Below, piece after piece: positions 10,041-20,236 of a stretch of DNA of 64,000 nt; position 1 is the first letter of the stretch, and every line of letters begins with the position of its first letter. Made by a program: the position numbers and the translations under genes. This DNA is from Stramenopiles sp. TOSAG23-3 (Eukaryota; Sar), in assembly GCA_900128585.1 (NCBI GenBank), contig LT642149.1:1-64000 (forward strand), written 5' to 3'. The notes below the pieces were generated by a model. It was not told the DNA's origin. It did no database searches and was given only the letters and a program-made list of their open reading frames with translations.

Positions 10041-10100
10041 TAGAAAAATAAAAAGTTTTAATATTGTTCCCATCCGGCACGTGAAGAAAATAAATTTGAA

Positions 10101-10178
10101 GTGATTCATTTTCGCGGTATATGAGGAAGCTAAATTTTAATTACTCTAAAAATAAATAACAGCCAATTTTGTTTTTAA
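10101..10178 (+). repeat. Dispersed 3'-flank repeat, copy 1
   Basis: Shares with 45134-45235 and 52327-52430 the ordered blocks ATTCATTTTCGCGGT, ATGAGGAAG(C/A)TAAATT and AACAGCCAATTTT...GTTTTTAA. It overlaps the left arm of the foldback structure at 10132-10232. Confidence 0.75.
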
Positions 10179-10232
10179 ATTACTTAAATACTATACAAGA
10201 AAATTGGCTGTTGTTTAAGTAATTAAAATTAA
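10132..10232. repeat. Foldback (inverted-repeat) element next to the assembly gap
   Basis: AACAGCCAATTTT (10158-10170) is followed 29 bp later by its exact complement AAAATTGGCTGTT (10200-10212). The outer flanks are also complementary (TTTTAATTAC against GTAATTAAAA). The result is an imperfect hairpin of about 100 bp. Confidence 0.8.
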
Positions 10233-10292
10233 TGTACTGCGAACTGAAAACTGAAAACTGAAATCTAGAGTGGAGTCCATGAACGATCCGAA

Positions 10293-10362
10293 NNNNNNNN
10301 NNNNNNNNNNNNNNNNNNNNNNNNNNNNNNNNNNNNNNNNNNNNNNNNNNNNNNNNNNNNNN
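10293..10362. other. Assembly gap (70 N)
   Basis: Seventy undetermined bases between the foldback repeat and the 3' flank of mevalonate kinase. The gap probably reflects a repeat-driven assembly break; its true length is unknown. A short direct repeat (ACTGAAA units) lies just before it. Confidence 0.99.
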
Positions 10363-10527
10363 AGGTGCTCGTTGTCTGACTTGTAAATCGGTCAAGGGGT
10401 TGTTATCTGTGGGTTGAGATGTCGGGGGAGGGTCGTTTGCGGTATTTTAAATAATAGCCAGTTTTTTGTTTTTAAATTATAATTTTTTCCATCATAATAA
10501 AACTCTTATCTATCATCCCTGTGTACA

Positions 10528-11829
10528 TCAGTTTCCACCACGGGATACGCTGACTTTGACGCCAACACCACCTATTTCGCTTTCGAAGCAGTCATACCCA
10601 TGACTGGTCGACAGCTCTGATTTAAGACTTTCCAAGTCAGGGGTAGCATCTTCCCCAGCAACGCCTAAAAAGGTGACGGCGCAGCCCCCGCCTCCTGCAC
10701 CCGTAAGTTTGGAGGACAGCCCGACCTTCCGGCTGCTGTTGCAGATAGTTTCTAACGACGGGTGGCTCACCCCTATCGTTTCAAGCAACTGTTGGTTGGT
10801 TTCAAAAAGTTTGCTTACAATATTGTGCAAACCGTCGTCTTTCAGACTGCTCTCAAAGGTATCCGTTACCTTCTGAATCTCGTCGAAAACCCCATTGACC
10901 ATGTCTGGGTCTTCCTCGCGCAATTTTCTTACGTTTGCAACCAGTTGCCGCGTCACTCGGGGAACTTTGGTGTTTGTCAAAAGTATTCGCAGCGGGGGGC
11001 AATCTCCCAAGCGCTGAAACGTGGGGCTACCGTTCACCTTTTTGAACGACAACGTGCCCCCGTAAGTCGATATAGTGTTGTCCAGCCCAGATGGGGTGCC
11101 ATGAATGATTTTCTCCGCAACATAGGCCCATTTATTCACCGTGTCCGAAAATGAACCCCGCAGGGTCGTTTTCTCCTCACTCTCAAATATCAATTCGTTT
11201 TCTATTAAACTTTCTGAATCCTTAGCCTCGTTTAGCGATGGGGCAAAAAGTATCATCCGGGCAGAAACAAGCGCTCCAGTAGATGCCACAGAAAATGCCG
11301 CAGACGATCCTAGGCCTGCGCCGATGGGCAGCCCCTTGCTCTGCACGACCAACGCCGTCTCTGTTCCGTACAACGGGTGGCTGCTGTCTATCGCCGACCC
11401 GCAGATCAGCAGGACTTTTGCACAGAGGTACAGGGCCGTCGTAAGCGCCTCCTTTGCCGGCCTTATTGTGCCCTCGGGGACGAGGCATTCCACTAGCGCG
11501 TCCAACCGGTCTTTCAGCGCATTATCAACAGCCCCGACAGGGTTGGGGTCGTACTCGTTCGCGGCTGAGCGGTGACACTCTTGGTCGCACTCTGCCAAGG
11601 CCTGAAGCGGGACTGATAACTTGACTCCCCCAGGGACGATGTCGACCAGCTGGACGCAAACTACACCGCCCTGTTCAGCATTTTCATTCTTCTTGACGTT
11701 TACAGACACTTCCGTTCGGAGATCGCTCAAGCAACACGCAACTGCCGAAATACCGTACACCACTGCATGTTCTCCAAACAAAATCACTTTCCCTGGCGCG
11801 CTGGACGTGACAGAGAGTACAGCCTCCAT
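10528..11829 (-). CDS. MVK: Mevalonate kinase
   Basis: ATG at 11829, 433 residues, close to the usual eukaryotic length. It phosphorylates mevalonate to 5-phosphomevalonate in the isoprenoid/sterol mevalonate pathway. It is a GHMP-kinase: the N-terminal SAPGKVILFGEHAVVYG (10-26, with the substrate-binding Lys14), the glycine-rich ATP loop PIGAGLGSSAA (168-178), GTPSGLDN (244-251) with the catalytic-type Asp250, and the C-terminal KLTGAGGGGCA (374-384). All signature motifs look intact. The gene is divergent from the NAD(P)H-hydrate dehydratase gene across a spacer of about 690 bp. It implies a working mevalonate route in this organism. Confidence 0.95.
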   Translation of the reverse strand: MEAVLSVTSSAPGKVILFGEHAVVYGISAVACCLSDLRTEVSVNVKKNENAEQGGVVCVQLVDIVPGGVKLSVPLQALAECDQECHRSAANEYDPNPVGAVDNALKDRLDALVECLVPEGTIRPAKEALTTALYLCAKVLLICGSAIDSSHPLYGTETALVVQSKGLPIGAGLGSSAAFSVASTGALVSARMILFAPSLNEAKDSESLIENELIFESEEKTTLRGSFSDTVNKWAYVAEKIIHGTPSGLDNTISTYGGTLSFKKVNGSPTFQRLGDCPPLRILLTNTKVPRVTRQLVANVRKLREEDPDMVNGVFDEIQKVTDTFESSLKDDGLHNIVSKLFETNQQLLETIGVSHPSLETICNSSRKVGLSSKLTGAGGGGCAVTFLGVAGEDATPDLESLKSELSTSHGYDCFESEIGGVGVKVSVSRGGN

Positions 11830-12517
11830 TATCGCTCTTGGCGCGTATCCTTTACGTTTCCTCTGTCGAATCAGAGCTGAATTTAAGAAACTATGTAATA
11901 AATTTCAACTTGTATTGTGTCAATTTTTTTTGGCAATTCGGAAGGGCACTGGTAAACCAACAACGTTATCCTCTTTCATATGTACAAGAAGTAGTTAACT
12001 ATTTTTTATTACACATTTCCTTTTAAATTTAAATATTATAATTATTCCATTATTCGTTCCTTCTTCTTCTTCTTCTTCTTGTTTTCTTTACCGGTGGTGG
12101 TGATGGTTGTTGATAATTAAAATTAATTATTTCTTCTTCTTTTCTCTCTCCTCTTCATCTCTCTTCTTCTATTTCTCTCTCCTCCGTCGCACCTCTATTG
12201 TTGGGATGAATACCGGTACCTAGGTACCTGTATGTACAGTTAGGTACCGGTACAACCTCAATGATTCTTAAACAACCGACCCACCACCCCCCACCACCGT
12301 AATTATTATTTGTAGCTAGTGGCACGAGTAGTCCTCTACCTACACAGAGGGTCCCTACTGCACCGGTAAAACTTTGTTAACTTCATAGCCTGGAAAGATA
12401 ATAGAACCAAAAAGAAATGTTTGCATCGAGAAAATTATTTTGCTGGATATAGTCGTCTATACAAATAATTTCAAAAAACGGATAATTTCACCGTCGTGTT
12501 CTGTTGGGTGAAAAAGA
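11830..12517. other. Divergent promoter spacer
   Basis: Spacer between mevalonate kinase (-) and the hydrate dehydratase (+). It contains TTC/CT-rich pyrimidine patches (12060-12190) and a cluster of GGTACC palindromes (12216-12256). No gene is seen. Confidence 0.5.
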
Positions 12518-13531
12518 ATGTCAAGGCTTGCGTCTTCGCCTATAATTCGACACAGTGCCGAGGTGTCTACAGCTATTGTGAATATCTTTGCGGAACACTG
12601 TATTCCCGCGCTAACGCCTGATAAATACAAAGGTCAATGCGGGCGAATAGGTGTTATGGGGGGTTCTGAGACGTATGTGGGGGCGCCATTTTACGCTGGC
12701 AATGCGGCTCTAAAAGGAGGCGCAGATTTAGTGTATCTTTTCACAGCCGAAGAAGCTGTGCTGCCCATAAAGACATTTTCCCCCGAGCTGATGGTGGAGC
12801 CCTCGTACAGGTGCATCAATACAGGGCCGGAACAGAGCCCTCAAGTTATAGCTGAATCTGTTGTTGCAAAGCTGGGTCGTCTGCACTCATTGTGCATCGG
12901 CCCTGGTTTAGGACGGCACCAACACGTATTTGCAGGCGTGAAAGAAGTTATACGCGCTGCGCGAGGAACTTCTACCCCACTTGTGATTGACGCAGACGGC
13001 CTTTTCCTGGTGACGCAGGACATTAGAATTATCCAGGGAAATCAGAACGTAGTTTTGACTCCTAATATCGTAGAATTTATGAGGCTATGCAAAGTATTCA
13101 ACGTAGATGTTCCACCTCTCCCATACAGCCTTCACTTGCCAGACTGGTGCAGCTCTGTTGAAACTCTGGCCACATTGTTGGGTAATGTCACCGTTGTGCT
13201 TAAAGGGGAGAAAGACATATTGTCGAATGGACTAGAAACCTGTGTGGTTCACGAAACTGGGGGATTGAGACGTTCAGGGGGTCAAGGTGACGTTCTTGCA
13301 GGCATCATGACGTTAGCATGTGCCTGGAGCGCTATAGCACCCAAACTTCCAGACAGCTCGGAGATGTCGTCGGTATTACTTGCAGCGGGAGTATTCGCTA
13401 GCACAGTGACGAAGCGGGTGTCTAGAATTTCGTATAACGAGCACGGGAGATCGATGGGAGTCCCGGATATGTTCTCGAAAATTGGGCCGGTCATCGAAGC
13501 AATAGCTCCGGCACCAAAAGTTGAAATATGA
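12518..13531 (+). CDS. NAXD: ATP/ADP-dependent (S)-NAD(P)H-hydrate dehydratase
   Basis: ATG at 12518, 337 residues. A YjeF-C/CARKD-type enzyme that repairs hydrated NADH/NADPH by nucleotide-dependent dehydration. Family motifs in order: GRIGVMGGSETYVGAP (42-57), IGPGLG (127-132), VIDADGL (156-162), LTPN (180-183), KGEKD (229-233) and the nucleotide/catalytic loop GGQGDVLAG (254-262). There is no N-terminal epimerase (YjeF-N) domain, as in eukaryotic NAXD. The first 25 residues could be a weak mitochondrial presequence, which is inference. It converges on the DOCK gene with only 80 bp between the stop codons. Confidence 0.92.
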   Translation: MSRLASSPIIRHSAEVSTAIVNIFAEHCIPALTPDKYKGQCGRIGVMGGSETYVGAPFYAGNAALKGGADLVYLFTAEEAVLPIKTFSPELMVEPSYRCINTGPEQSPQVIAESVVAKLGRLHSLCIGPGLGRHQHVFAGVKEVIRAARGTSTPLVIDADGLFLVTQDIRIIQGNQNVVLTPNIVEFMRLCKVFNVDVPPLPYSLHLPDWCSSVETLATLLGNVTVVLKGEKDILSNGLETCVVHETGGLRRSGGQGDVLAGIMTLACAWSAIAPKLPDSSEMSSVLLAAGVFASTVTKRVSRISYNEHGRSMGVPDMFSKIGPVIEAIAPAPKVEI

Positions 13532-13611
13532 AAAAAAAGGGCGGTGCGACGTACGTATAAGAAAGTTTAAAAATTAATCGCGGTGTACATAATGACATAG
13601 AATTTGTTTTA

Positions 13612-16600
13612 TTATAACATCCTTCGCCTGCTAAGCTTTCTCTTCATGAGCATGTCTTTTTTACTAGCGGGGGGGGTTACTTTTGCTGGGGGGGCGAAAA
13701 ATGCTGGCACCTTCACTCCCAATTTTTCAATTTGTTCAAGCAATATCGGAAATTTCTTCGCAATCATTTCATGCAAAGGAATCATCTGCTCAATGCAAAC
13801 ACGAGCGTGCACTACAACGCCTTTTTTTAGGATCACCAAATGGTCCTCTAGGGCGCTGTTTAAAACTTCAAGCATTTTGCTTTTCTCTTCCGTCGAGGCA
13901 ATATCTTCAGCAATTTCCGGGTGGTCTTCACGAAATGACCCGTTTAGAAATGGGGCATAATTCGCAATTCCACCATTTACAGCAGCATCAACAGTACCAT
14001 TTATGGCCATGGTAAACGATTGGGTAGCAGTCCGTCCATCCAATTTTTCTGCAATCGCAATCTGTCGCTTCAAGTCTTTGTTCTTCTGGAGCACAGTCTC
14101 CACGGCTACCTCTAACGGGTTTTGAAAGTGCTCGATCGTCCCAGCAACTTCTGCGCGCCGTTGCAATCCAGGAAACCGAAAGCTTGTCCGTAAAAAAATC
14201 TTTTTGTTCCAAAGGTCCATAAATTCATTCTTGCTCTTTTCTTTTGCCTTTCTAAAGGGGCGAGATAACCAAAACACGCCTGTGTCGAAATTGCGGCGAT
14301 AGTCCACAACATTTGGCGTCGCTTTTGGCCCCATCCAGCTTGGAAGTTTGTGCTCAATTTCTTCATCAAAAGCCGGTGTGACGGTAGATATCTGGATATA
14401 TTTGGTGGTCAAAGAAGTTTTCATCTCATTGGTTTCTTTTCCTGGCGGAACAGTTTTAGTTTCAGAAAACTTTTGTCGAATGCGAGTACAGAAGTCCATG
14501 ATAGATTCCAAAGGTCTACCACGGTAAACGAAGACTTTGTTGCTAATGTCGGTGTCGTACGCAAACCCTATGAAACTTACTCGGAAGTGGGTTGGGTAAA
14601 AACGCTTTTTCTCTGTAACCATTTCGAAGTAGCTAGCCTGCTCTCTCAACACGGACGCAACTTGATCGTAGGCGAATGTTCTTTCATAGTACGATTTTAG
14701 TTTGTCGCAGTATTCAACGCATTTCTCCCAGTTTTTTCCAGCGTCGAATATATCAACTGCGTGCCGATATACTCGAGCCTGTCGATCTGAGATTGATTCT
14801 CTCGGCCAGTCGAATTCTTCGCACCAAAACTCAGGCACGTCAGCTCCATTTTTCCATGGATAAGAGGCATGCATCAGTAGAACTTCGGCCGATTCGCTGT
14901 GGTTGCCCAACTCTAAATGTATTTTATGCAGCCGATAAACATACTTGACATACATGTCGTGCCGGTCTGATTTTTGCAGGTAAGCCATTAAACGAAGCAT
15001 CGCTTGCGTCTGTTCGTCCTCGTGTTTTATGTCAACAGTTCCACCAAACTTGGAGAGGACACTCAACAAGTCAAAAAGCTCTTTAACGTCATCCAGAAAA
15101 GTAAGCGTTTCTTGAATATTTAAATTTGGGTCTTTTTCCACTTTCGCCCTCAGGCGCACCGTAAACAGCTCCTCGAAGCCCTGCCCAACATTTGCCGAGT
15201 TGTCGGATCGCTTTAGATGCGTAGAACGCCGCTTCTTAACCCTGCTTACCGTTGTTGTACGCCGAACTTTTGATGAGGGCTCCCCCCCTATTCTTCCAGG
15301 GCCGTTTGCCGGCTTGATCGACCGCTCATTGACAATCAGGTCAACTGAATTGATGGTAACAAACCGGACTTTTGCAACGCTGTTTGTATGCACTACTTCG
15401 TCGTGAAGCAAAGAGAAATACATATCAGTGCTGAGCGCACGCGTTTGCTCGTGTTGAAGGTCTGCCAATCGGAGCAAAGGTTCAACAAGGCGGTAGATCA
15501 TTGCCAGTTTCAAACGCCCCATCGAATCCCAAACTTCTTGGACCAATTTGCAGACGTCCACGCGTATATCGCCGATTTGTTTAAGAATGTATTCCCTTCG
15601 GGAGGCAGATGAATTTTCCAAGTCCAACGTGTCACTGTTTAGCATAGCAAGGCCCAGTGTTAGAAACGAAAACCACAGCTCTTTTTGTTCGGCATTGCTT
15701 ACTGAACTTTCACCACCATGCACCACAACGTCTTCTTGCGCTATGCCCGATTCTTCCTGAAAGCGAAACTCAGACCTTAAGGGCTTTGACAACCATTTCA
15801 GTATAGTGAAGGTGCACTGCTGCTGCGTCATGCACAAAACTGCCCACATCTCTGGAAAAAGTTTTTCTTCCAATGTAATTAGATGGCAGCACACGTCCAA
15901 CAAATCCCTGGTGAAGGTATACATTTCTCGCCTGGTTGACGGTATTTCCGGGTCTGCCCCCAAGCATGTCTTCAGGAAGTGATCCATTTGCAAGGGGTTG
16001 GACATCTGAACGATTCCAAAAAGGGAGCAGACAGTGTGCGCAACGTCGCTCAGTCCTTTCAAACCAAGGCTTTCGGCGGAAGCGCGCGTATTCTTGCAAG
16101 CAATCGCGCCTTTCATGCCTCCGAGCATCTGTTTTAACATATTCAAAATAGAGGGAAGTAAATAGCATATGCTCCACGCATCGTTCGACGAATTCGACTT
16201 ATGAATTATGTTCACCAAGTCTTTGCACACCATAATGCACCAGCCCCGTTCAATTTCGTCTTGTGATGCCATGTGCTTTCTGAGCGTGACTACAATGCAG
16301 GGAAGAACACGAGACCGAAAGTCCGTTTGGTAAATGTACTTGTTTCGCCCCACTATAGTGGCATGCAGGGCTTTCAGTTTCTCCCGTTTGATCGTCAACG
16401 TCTCGCTTTTGTGGATTGAGAAAGACTCAAAAAAATCCCGTGTTATTTCCCCAAGCTCGCTGTAATTGAAGAGTTTTGACAGGGCCTCGAACACGGCAGT
16501 GAAATTCTGCAAAGTTTTCTCTTGGAACTCTTCCACCACTTTCGATTCTTTCCCCATGACAATGTTCAAATTGTACTGTAATTCTAGCAAAGACTTCTTG

Positions 16601-18006
16601 AACTGAATCAACGTTTGTGTCGCTGACGCCTTTTCCATTTCAGCCACCTTGTACGCAGCCGCGATCGCAAGTTTGATCACGTAAGAAAACGACGACATTA
16701 GTTTCTGCGCCACGTTCAGGTTGTCTACGTCCATGCTCTTCCATTCCGAGCGATCTTTTTCGCCAACTTTCGAAAGCCAATCTATCAGCCGCGTCACCTT
16801 TGACACTAGGTGAGTGTGCACCGCCTTTGAAGAAACCTTCAGCACATCTCGTAAGTAAATGTCCATGGTCAAGGGAAAGTTATTTGATGTCTTCGATAGG
16901 CTTGAAAACACGTGCACGAACGTTTTGAAACATTCATCAATAGTTGCTTCGTATTCCGCTGTTTCCATTACATCTACGAGCACGTCTACAATTTTGGCAA
17001 CGGAGCTCTGTGCGATATTGGTTTCCCTTTCAATATTCTTTAGTATGGACACCAGGGACGCCTCCTGCAGATTCTTGTCCCTCCACGCCAACAGCTGGTG
17101 AAGATGAATCGAGGTGGAGCGCTGAGTCGAGCGTAGCCGTGTTTCAATGCAAAACGCATCACCGCTTCTTTTGTTCTTTTGTAAAGCCAGAGGGCCATGG
17201 TCTAAATAATCCGGTTTAATTGTTTTCTCTCCCATTCGCGGCAAAATATCATACAAGTTCAAATTGTGCTGCCCGTCTTGTAGAATTAGGCCATCGTTCT
17301 TATCGGTAAGTCTCAGGAACGAATAGGCGAAAGCGTGCGTCTTCTTCCTCTTCGATGAGACGTGGTAATATATGAAAAGTAAATGCATTCGGTAAATTTC
17401 CGTGCCTGGAATTGCCAGCCGAAACGTCTCGTTGTACTTCGGCTTTCCATTATGGTAGTACACAGAACTGAAAAAGTCTCCAGTCAATTCGTTGCCCGGT
17501 CCTACACCACGAATCAACTGCATGGACGTGGCTCCGGTATCCAGCACAGCTTGCACGCGCACTTCGATATTTTTGTCGGATTTTTTGCCGTCGCGAGAGA
17601 AACTGCCGTCGCGAAGGGTTACGTACAGGTCGTCTCTAACACAGTTCGGATCTGCTGCTCTTTGCATGTACAAGCTCGGAGTCTTCGAGCTAGAGCGAAC
17701 ATCTGGGATACTTTCGCCTTCAACTTCGGCAAGGTCTACGGACAGATCGTCAATAGACCCGAAGGCTGCAAATAAGCGGACGGCCACAAACCCACCGTCG
17801 TCGGCCCACCTAGGCGGGTCTTTTTGCGTCTCTGCAATGTTGCCTGGGTCATTAATAATCATATCATGCAACCCGCTGAAGTTTTCCTCTAACATTTCCT
17901 TCGCTCTTGGGATCAAGATGGGGATGCTCAAACCGTTTGGTTCCCACTCTGGGTCTATAATTCCCGTACGGCCGTCGATAGGTGTGATAATTTGTTTCAT
18001 TTCCAC
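13612..18006 (-). CDS. DOCK-family guanine nucleotide exchange factor, DHR1-DHR2 part
   Basis: A 1464-codon frame; the first ATG is at 18000. DOCK proteins activate Rac/Cdc42 GTPases and so control actin. Seen: a DHR1/C2-like region (about residues 120-250) with DDLYVTL, SVYYHNGKPKYNETF and a following FAYSFLRL; a long helical middle; and a DHR2 catalytic region (about 940-1410), including EECFKTF-type helices, YCDKLKSYYERTFAYDQVASVLREQA (start of this segment near 1090) and PTHFRVSFIGF. The frame opens just after a TAG and overlaps the preceding SH3-containing frame (17864-19180) by about 140 bp at a one-base offset. The two are almost certainly one gene. Whether the break is a sequence error, an intron or a true frameshift is open. 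Confidence 0.88.
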   Translation of the reverse strand: MEMKQIITPIDGRTGIIDPEWEPNGLSIPILIPRAKEMLEENFSGLHDMIINDPGNIAETQKDPPRWADDGGFVAVRLFAAFGSIDDLSVDLAEVEGESIPDVRSSSKTPSLYMQRAADPNCVRDDLYVTLRDGSFSRDGKKSDKNIEVRVQAVLDTGATSMQLIRGVGPGNELTGDFFSSVYYHNGKPKYNETFRLAIPGTEIYRMHLLFIYYHVSSKRKKTHAFAYSFLRLTDKNDGLILQDGQHNLNLYDILPRMGEKTIKPDYLDHGPLALQKNKRSGDAFCIETRLRSTQRSTSIHLHQLLAWRDKNLQEASLVSILKNIERETNIAQSSVAKIVDVLVDVMETAEYEATIDECFKTFVHVFSSLSKTSNNFPLTMDIYLRDVLKVSSKAVHTHLVSKVTRLIDWLSKVGEKDRSEWKSMDVDNLNVAQKLMSSFSYVIKLAIAAAYKVAEMEKASATQTLIQFKKSLLELQYNLNIVMGKESKVVEEFQEKTLQNFTAVFEALSKLFNYSELGEITRDFFESFSIHKSETLTIKREKLKALHATIVGRNKYIYQTDFRSRVLPCIVVTLRKHMASQDEIERGWCIMVCKDLVNIIHKSNSSNDAWSICYLLPSILNMLKQMLGGMKGAIACKNTRASAESLGLKGLSDVAHTVCSLFGIVQMSNPLQMDHFLKTCLGADPEIPSTRREMYTFTRDLLDVCCHLITLEEKLFPEMWAVLCMTQQQCTFTILKWLSKPLRSEFRFQEESGIAQEDVVVHGGESSVSNAEQKELWFSFLTLGLAMLNSDTLDLENSSASRREYILKQIGDIRVDVCKLVQEVWDSMGRLKLAMIYRLVEPLLRLADLQHEQTRALSTDMYFSLLHDEVVHTNSVAKVRFVTINSVDLIVNERSIKPANGPGRIGGEPSSKVRRTTTVSRVKKRRSTHLKRSDNSANVGQGFEELFTVRLRAKVEKDPNLNIQETLTFLDDVKELFDLLSVLSKFGGTVDIKHEDEQTQAMLRLMAYLQKSDRHDMYVKYVYRLHKIHLELGNHSESAEVLLMHASYPWKNGADVPEFWCEEFDWPRESISDRQARVYRHAVDIFDAGKNWEKCVEYCDKLKSYYERTFAYDQVASVLREQASYFEMVTEKKRFYPTHFRVSFIGFAYDTDISNKVFVYRGRPLESIMDFCTRIRQKFSETKTVPPGKETNEMKTSLTTKYIQISTVTPAFDEEIEHKLPSWMGPKATPNVVDYRRNFDTGVFWLSRPFRKAKEKSKNEFMDLWNKKIFLRTSFRFPGLQRRAEVAGTIEHFQNPLEVAVETVLQKNKDLKRQIAIAEKLDGRTATQSFTMAINGTVDAAVNGGIANYAPFLNGSFREDHPEIAEDIASTEEKSKMLEVLNSALEDHLVILKKGVVVHARVCIEQMIPLHEMIAKKFPILLEQIEKLGVKVPAFFAPPAKVTPPASKKDMLMKRKLSRRRML

Positions 18007-19180
18007 CCGCAGTCGGCGTGCCTACCCTTCTCTTGAACGAGTCTGTCAAACTATTGCCACTTGCTTTTGAGGCCTTGGCTTCCAAATCTCCTTTTCGGTA
18101 CACCTTGCACACCAAGTACAGCCCTTCCTCAAGCGCTTCGGGCTGGATGTTTTGGAACACGGTTTTCAATTTGTCGTACAATTCCATATTTGGCAGGCCC
18201 TTCTCTGTAACTGTCACTTTGAACTCTTCCGTCAGAAACCTGCCAGAACCACTCGCCGACAATTTTGCCGCCGCCGCAGTGTCCGCCTGGCTCGCACGGT
18301 GCCTAGCGCTCTTCAAGAATAGAGAAAAATAAATTTCAAACGGTTCGCCAACCGGACAAGGCGAGGACTTGTACTCCAAGTACACGTGGAGCAGCGGCAA
18401 CAAGATTTTTCTCTCGCTTGACTGTTCCCTGCTGGACAGGGAAGAGCTCGTCCGTTTTCTTTTTTCTTTTGCATTTGTGAACCAGTTCCTCCCCGTCTGC
18501 GGCACAAACCTTTCCGAGACCTTGTTCCCTTCAATCATATCTTCTTGCATTTCGTTGTACAGTTCGAACACTTCAACCATTCCGTGGTCGGATACATTAT
18601 CCCCATGTACCAGGCGGGGGACCAGGAACCCCGCCTGGGATTTTCGATATGCTTCTAACATTTTGAACAGAACCTCCTGCGCTTCCTCCTTCTCGTGTCT
18701 CCCTCGGCTGTCCGACACCAAGATCCCCCGCCAGTGCACTAACTTCCCAATCCGGCTTTTGATCTGGAAATAGCTTGGCGTGTCCCTGTCGTCCCTGTCC
18801 TCCCCATCCCGTAATAATTCCCTGGCTTTCTTTCCCCACAATTTGATATTAGCGGAGACTTCTTTCAGAAGCCTCTCCTGCTTTCGCAGTTCCGACTGTT
18901 GCTCCGCGAGCGGGTCAATGTCAACTTCGGCAACACTGGAGCGTGGCTTATGATCGACGGACTCGTCGATCAGTTCTATATAATTTGCTGGGAAGATACC
19001 CATCACCAACGTGTTCTCGGCCGAGCACCCTCTATACCACCCCTTATTCTCACCCACAACATTTACAGTCTCATTCACTTTCAACGAAAGCTGCCCTTTC
19101 CCGAGCTTCCCCTCGGCGGGAGTAAACGGGTACTTTGCGCGCCCGGTACGGTTCAACGCAACCCAACCTGACTTGCTCAT
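17864..19180 (-). CDS. DOCK-family protein, SH3 N-terminal part (frame-broken from DHR1-DHR2)
   Basis: ATG at 19180, 438 codons. Residues about 10-73 form an SH3 domain (AKYPFTP, a conserved GWYRG, and the closing GIFPANYIEL). A helical segment follows, then a DOCK N-terminal region ending near EEGLYLVCKVYRKGDLEAK. SH3-bearing DOCKs are the DOCK-A/B type, where the SH3 binds ELMO. The frame reads RRPYG where animal DOCKs have RRPFG, then degenerates to its stop at 17864. The next conserved block (an IPILIP stretch) is in the downstream frame. That places the break between roughly 17990 and 17930. Read through, the full protein would be close to 1,850 residues, the normal DOCK size. Confidence 0.85.
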   Translation of the reverse strand: MSKSGWVALNRTGRAKYPFTPAEGKLGKGQLSLKVNETVNVVGENKGWYRGCSAENTLVMGIFPANYIELIDESVDHKPRSSVAEVDIDPLAEQQSELRKQERLLKEVSANIKLWGKKARELLRDGEDRDDRDTPSYFQIKSRIGKLVHWRGILVSDSRGRHEKEEAQEVLFKMLEAYRKSQAGFLVPRLVHGDNVSDHGMVEVFELYNEMQEDMIEGNKVSERFVPQTGRNWFTNAKEKRKRTSSSLSSREQSSERKILLPLLHVYLEYKSSPCPVGEPFEIYFSLFLKSARHRASQADTAAAAKLSASGSGRFLTEEFKVTVTEKGLPNMELYDKLKTVFQNIQPEALEEGLYLVCKVYRKGDLEAKASKASGNSLTDSFKRRVGTPTAGGNETNYHTYRRPYGNYRPRVGTKRFEHPHLDPKSEGNVRGKLQRVA

Positions 19181-20236
19181 ATGGAAGAAGCCGCGCTGTT
19201 ATTCCTCAACAAACAAAATAAAAATAAAATATGATCGCCCAGGGTTATTAATTTGAGCTATAGAAGAAAAGAACCCCGTCTTAAATATTGGTTGTTAATT
19301 ATTCGAAAACAAATACAATAATACAAACAAATCGTACATCAAACAGGTTCGGTTCTCCTCCCCAAGGTTCAATTTAATTCCTGATTGATGATTGTTGATG
19401 ATAATAATTATTATTATTATTTTTTTTTCTATTTGCATGCTGCTTCTTTCTTCTTCTCTTCTCTCTCTCTGCTGCTGTTGTTGTTTTTCTGTTCGTAGTA
19501 CTACCACTTGGTATTTTATTATATTATTATTAAAGTCGAAGTATAATTAATATCAGAAGAAAGAACGAAAGAGAAGAAGAAGAAAAAAAAGAATGATTTT
19601 GATGGATGAACAAACAAAATAACCCTAAAATTCCACTACTGTTTTCTTTAGATCTTTTGGATCTTTTCTTTCTTCTATTTACGAGGATTTCTTCGTGCGG
19701 TGCGGTACGGTACGGAATATGGTATTCTAATAATATAATTTGGTCTATCTGTTTTATTTTTAAGATTTCATACAACTCCTGCGCTTCTTTATATATTTTA
19801 GCATTTTAATAATACATATAGATAGCATACAAGTAAAGTATAATTTTTTTATCTTTTTTTTTCTTCTTCTCTTATTATACCTGGTATTGTACATTATTAA
19901 CTAAAAATTCTATCTCCCTCCTCCTCTTCTTCTCCTTCTTTCTCCTTTGTCATACATACTTACTACGATATTAATATTAATACTGAATACCGTCGTGGTG
20001 GTGGTGGTAGTAGTAATTATTTTTTTTTAGTTTAGTATTTGGAAACTAATTAATAATTGCATATAAACTAATTGCATTTCCGATCCATTCCTTGGACACG
20101 TACGAAGAATTATATATGGAGGCGAAACCGTGAGATGAGGAAGTGCAGAATTTAGTGATCACAGTTATTCAAAAGTTTAAAGCTTTTCTTTTTATATATT
20201 TTTATCTTCTGCAACAAGAGATATATTTGTTCAACC
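19181..20236. other. Divergent promoter spacer
   Basis: AT-rich spacer between DOCK (-) and VPS29 (+). It has polypurine/polypyrimidine patches (19445-19485, 19556-19595, 19858-19945) and short trinucleotide runs near 20000. No coding or RNA gene is recognised. Confidence 0.45.
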
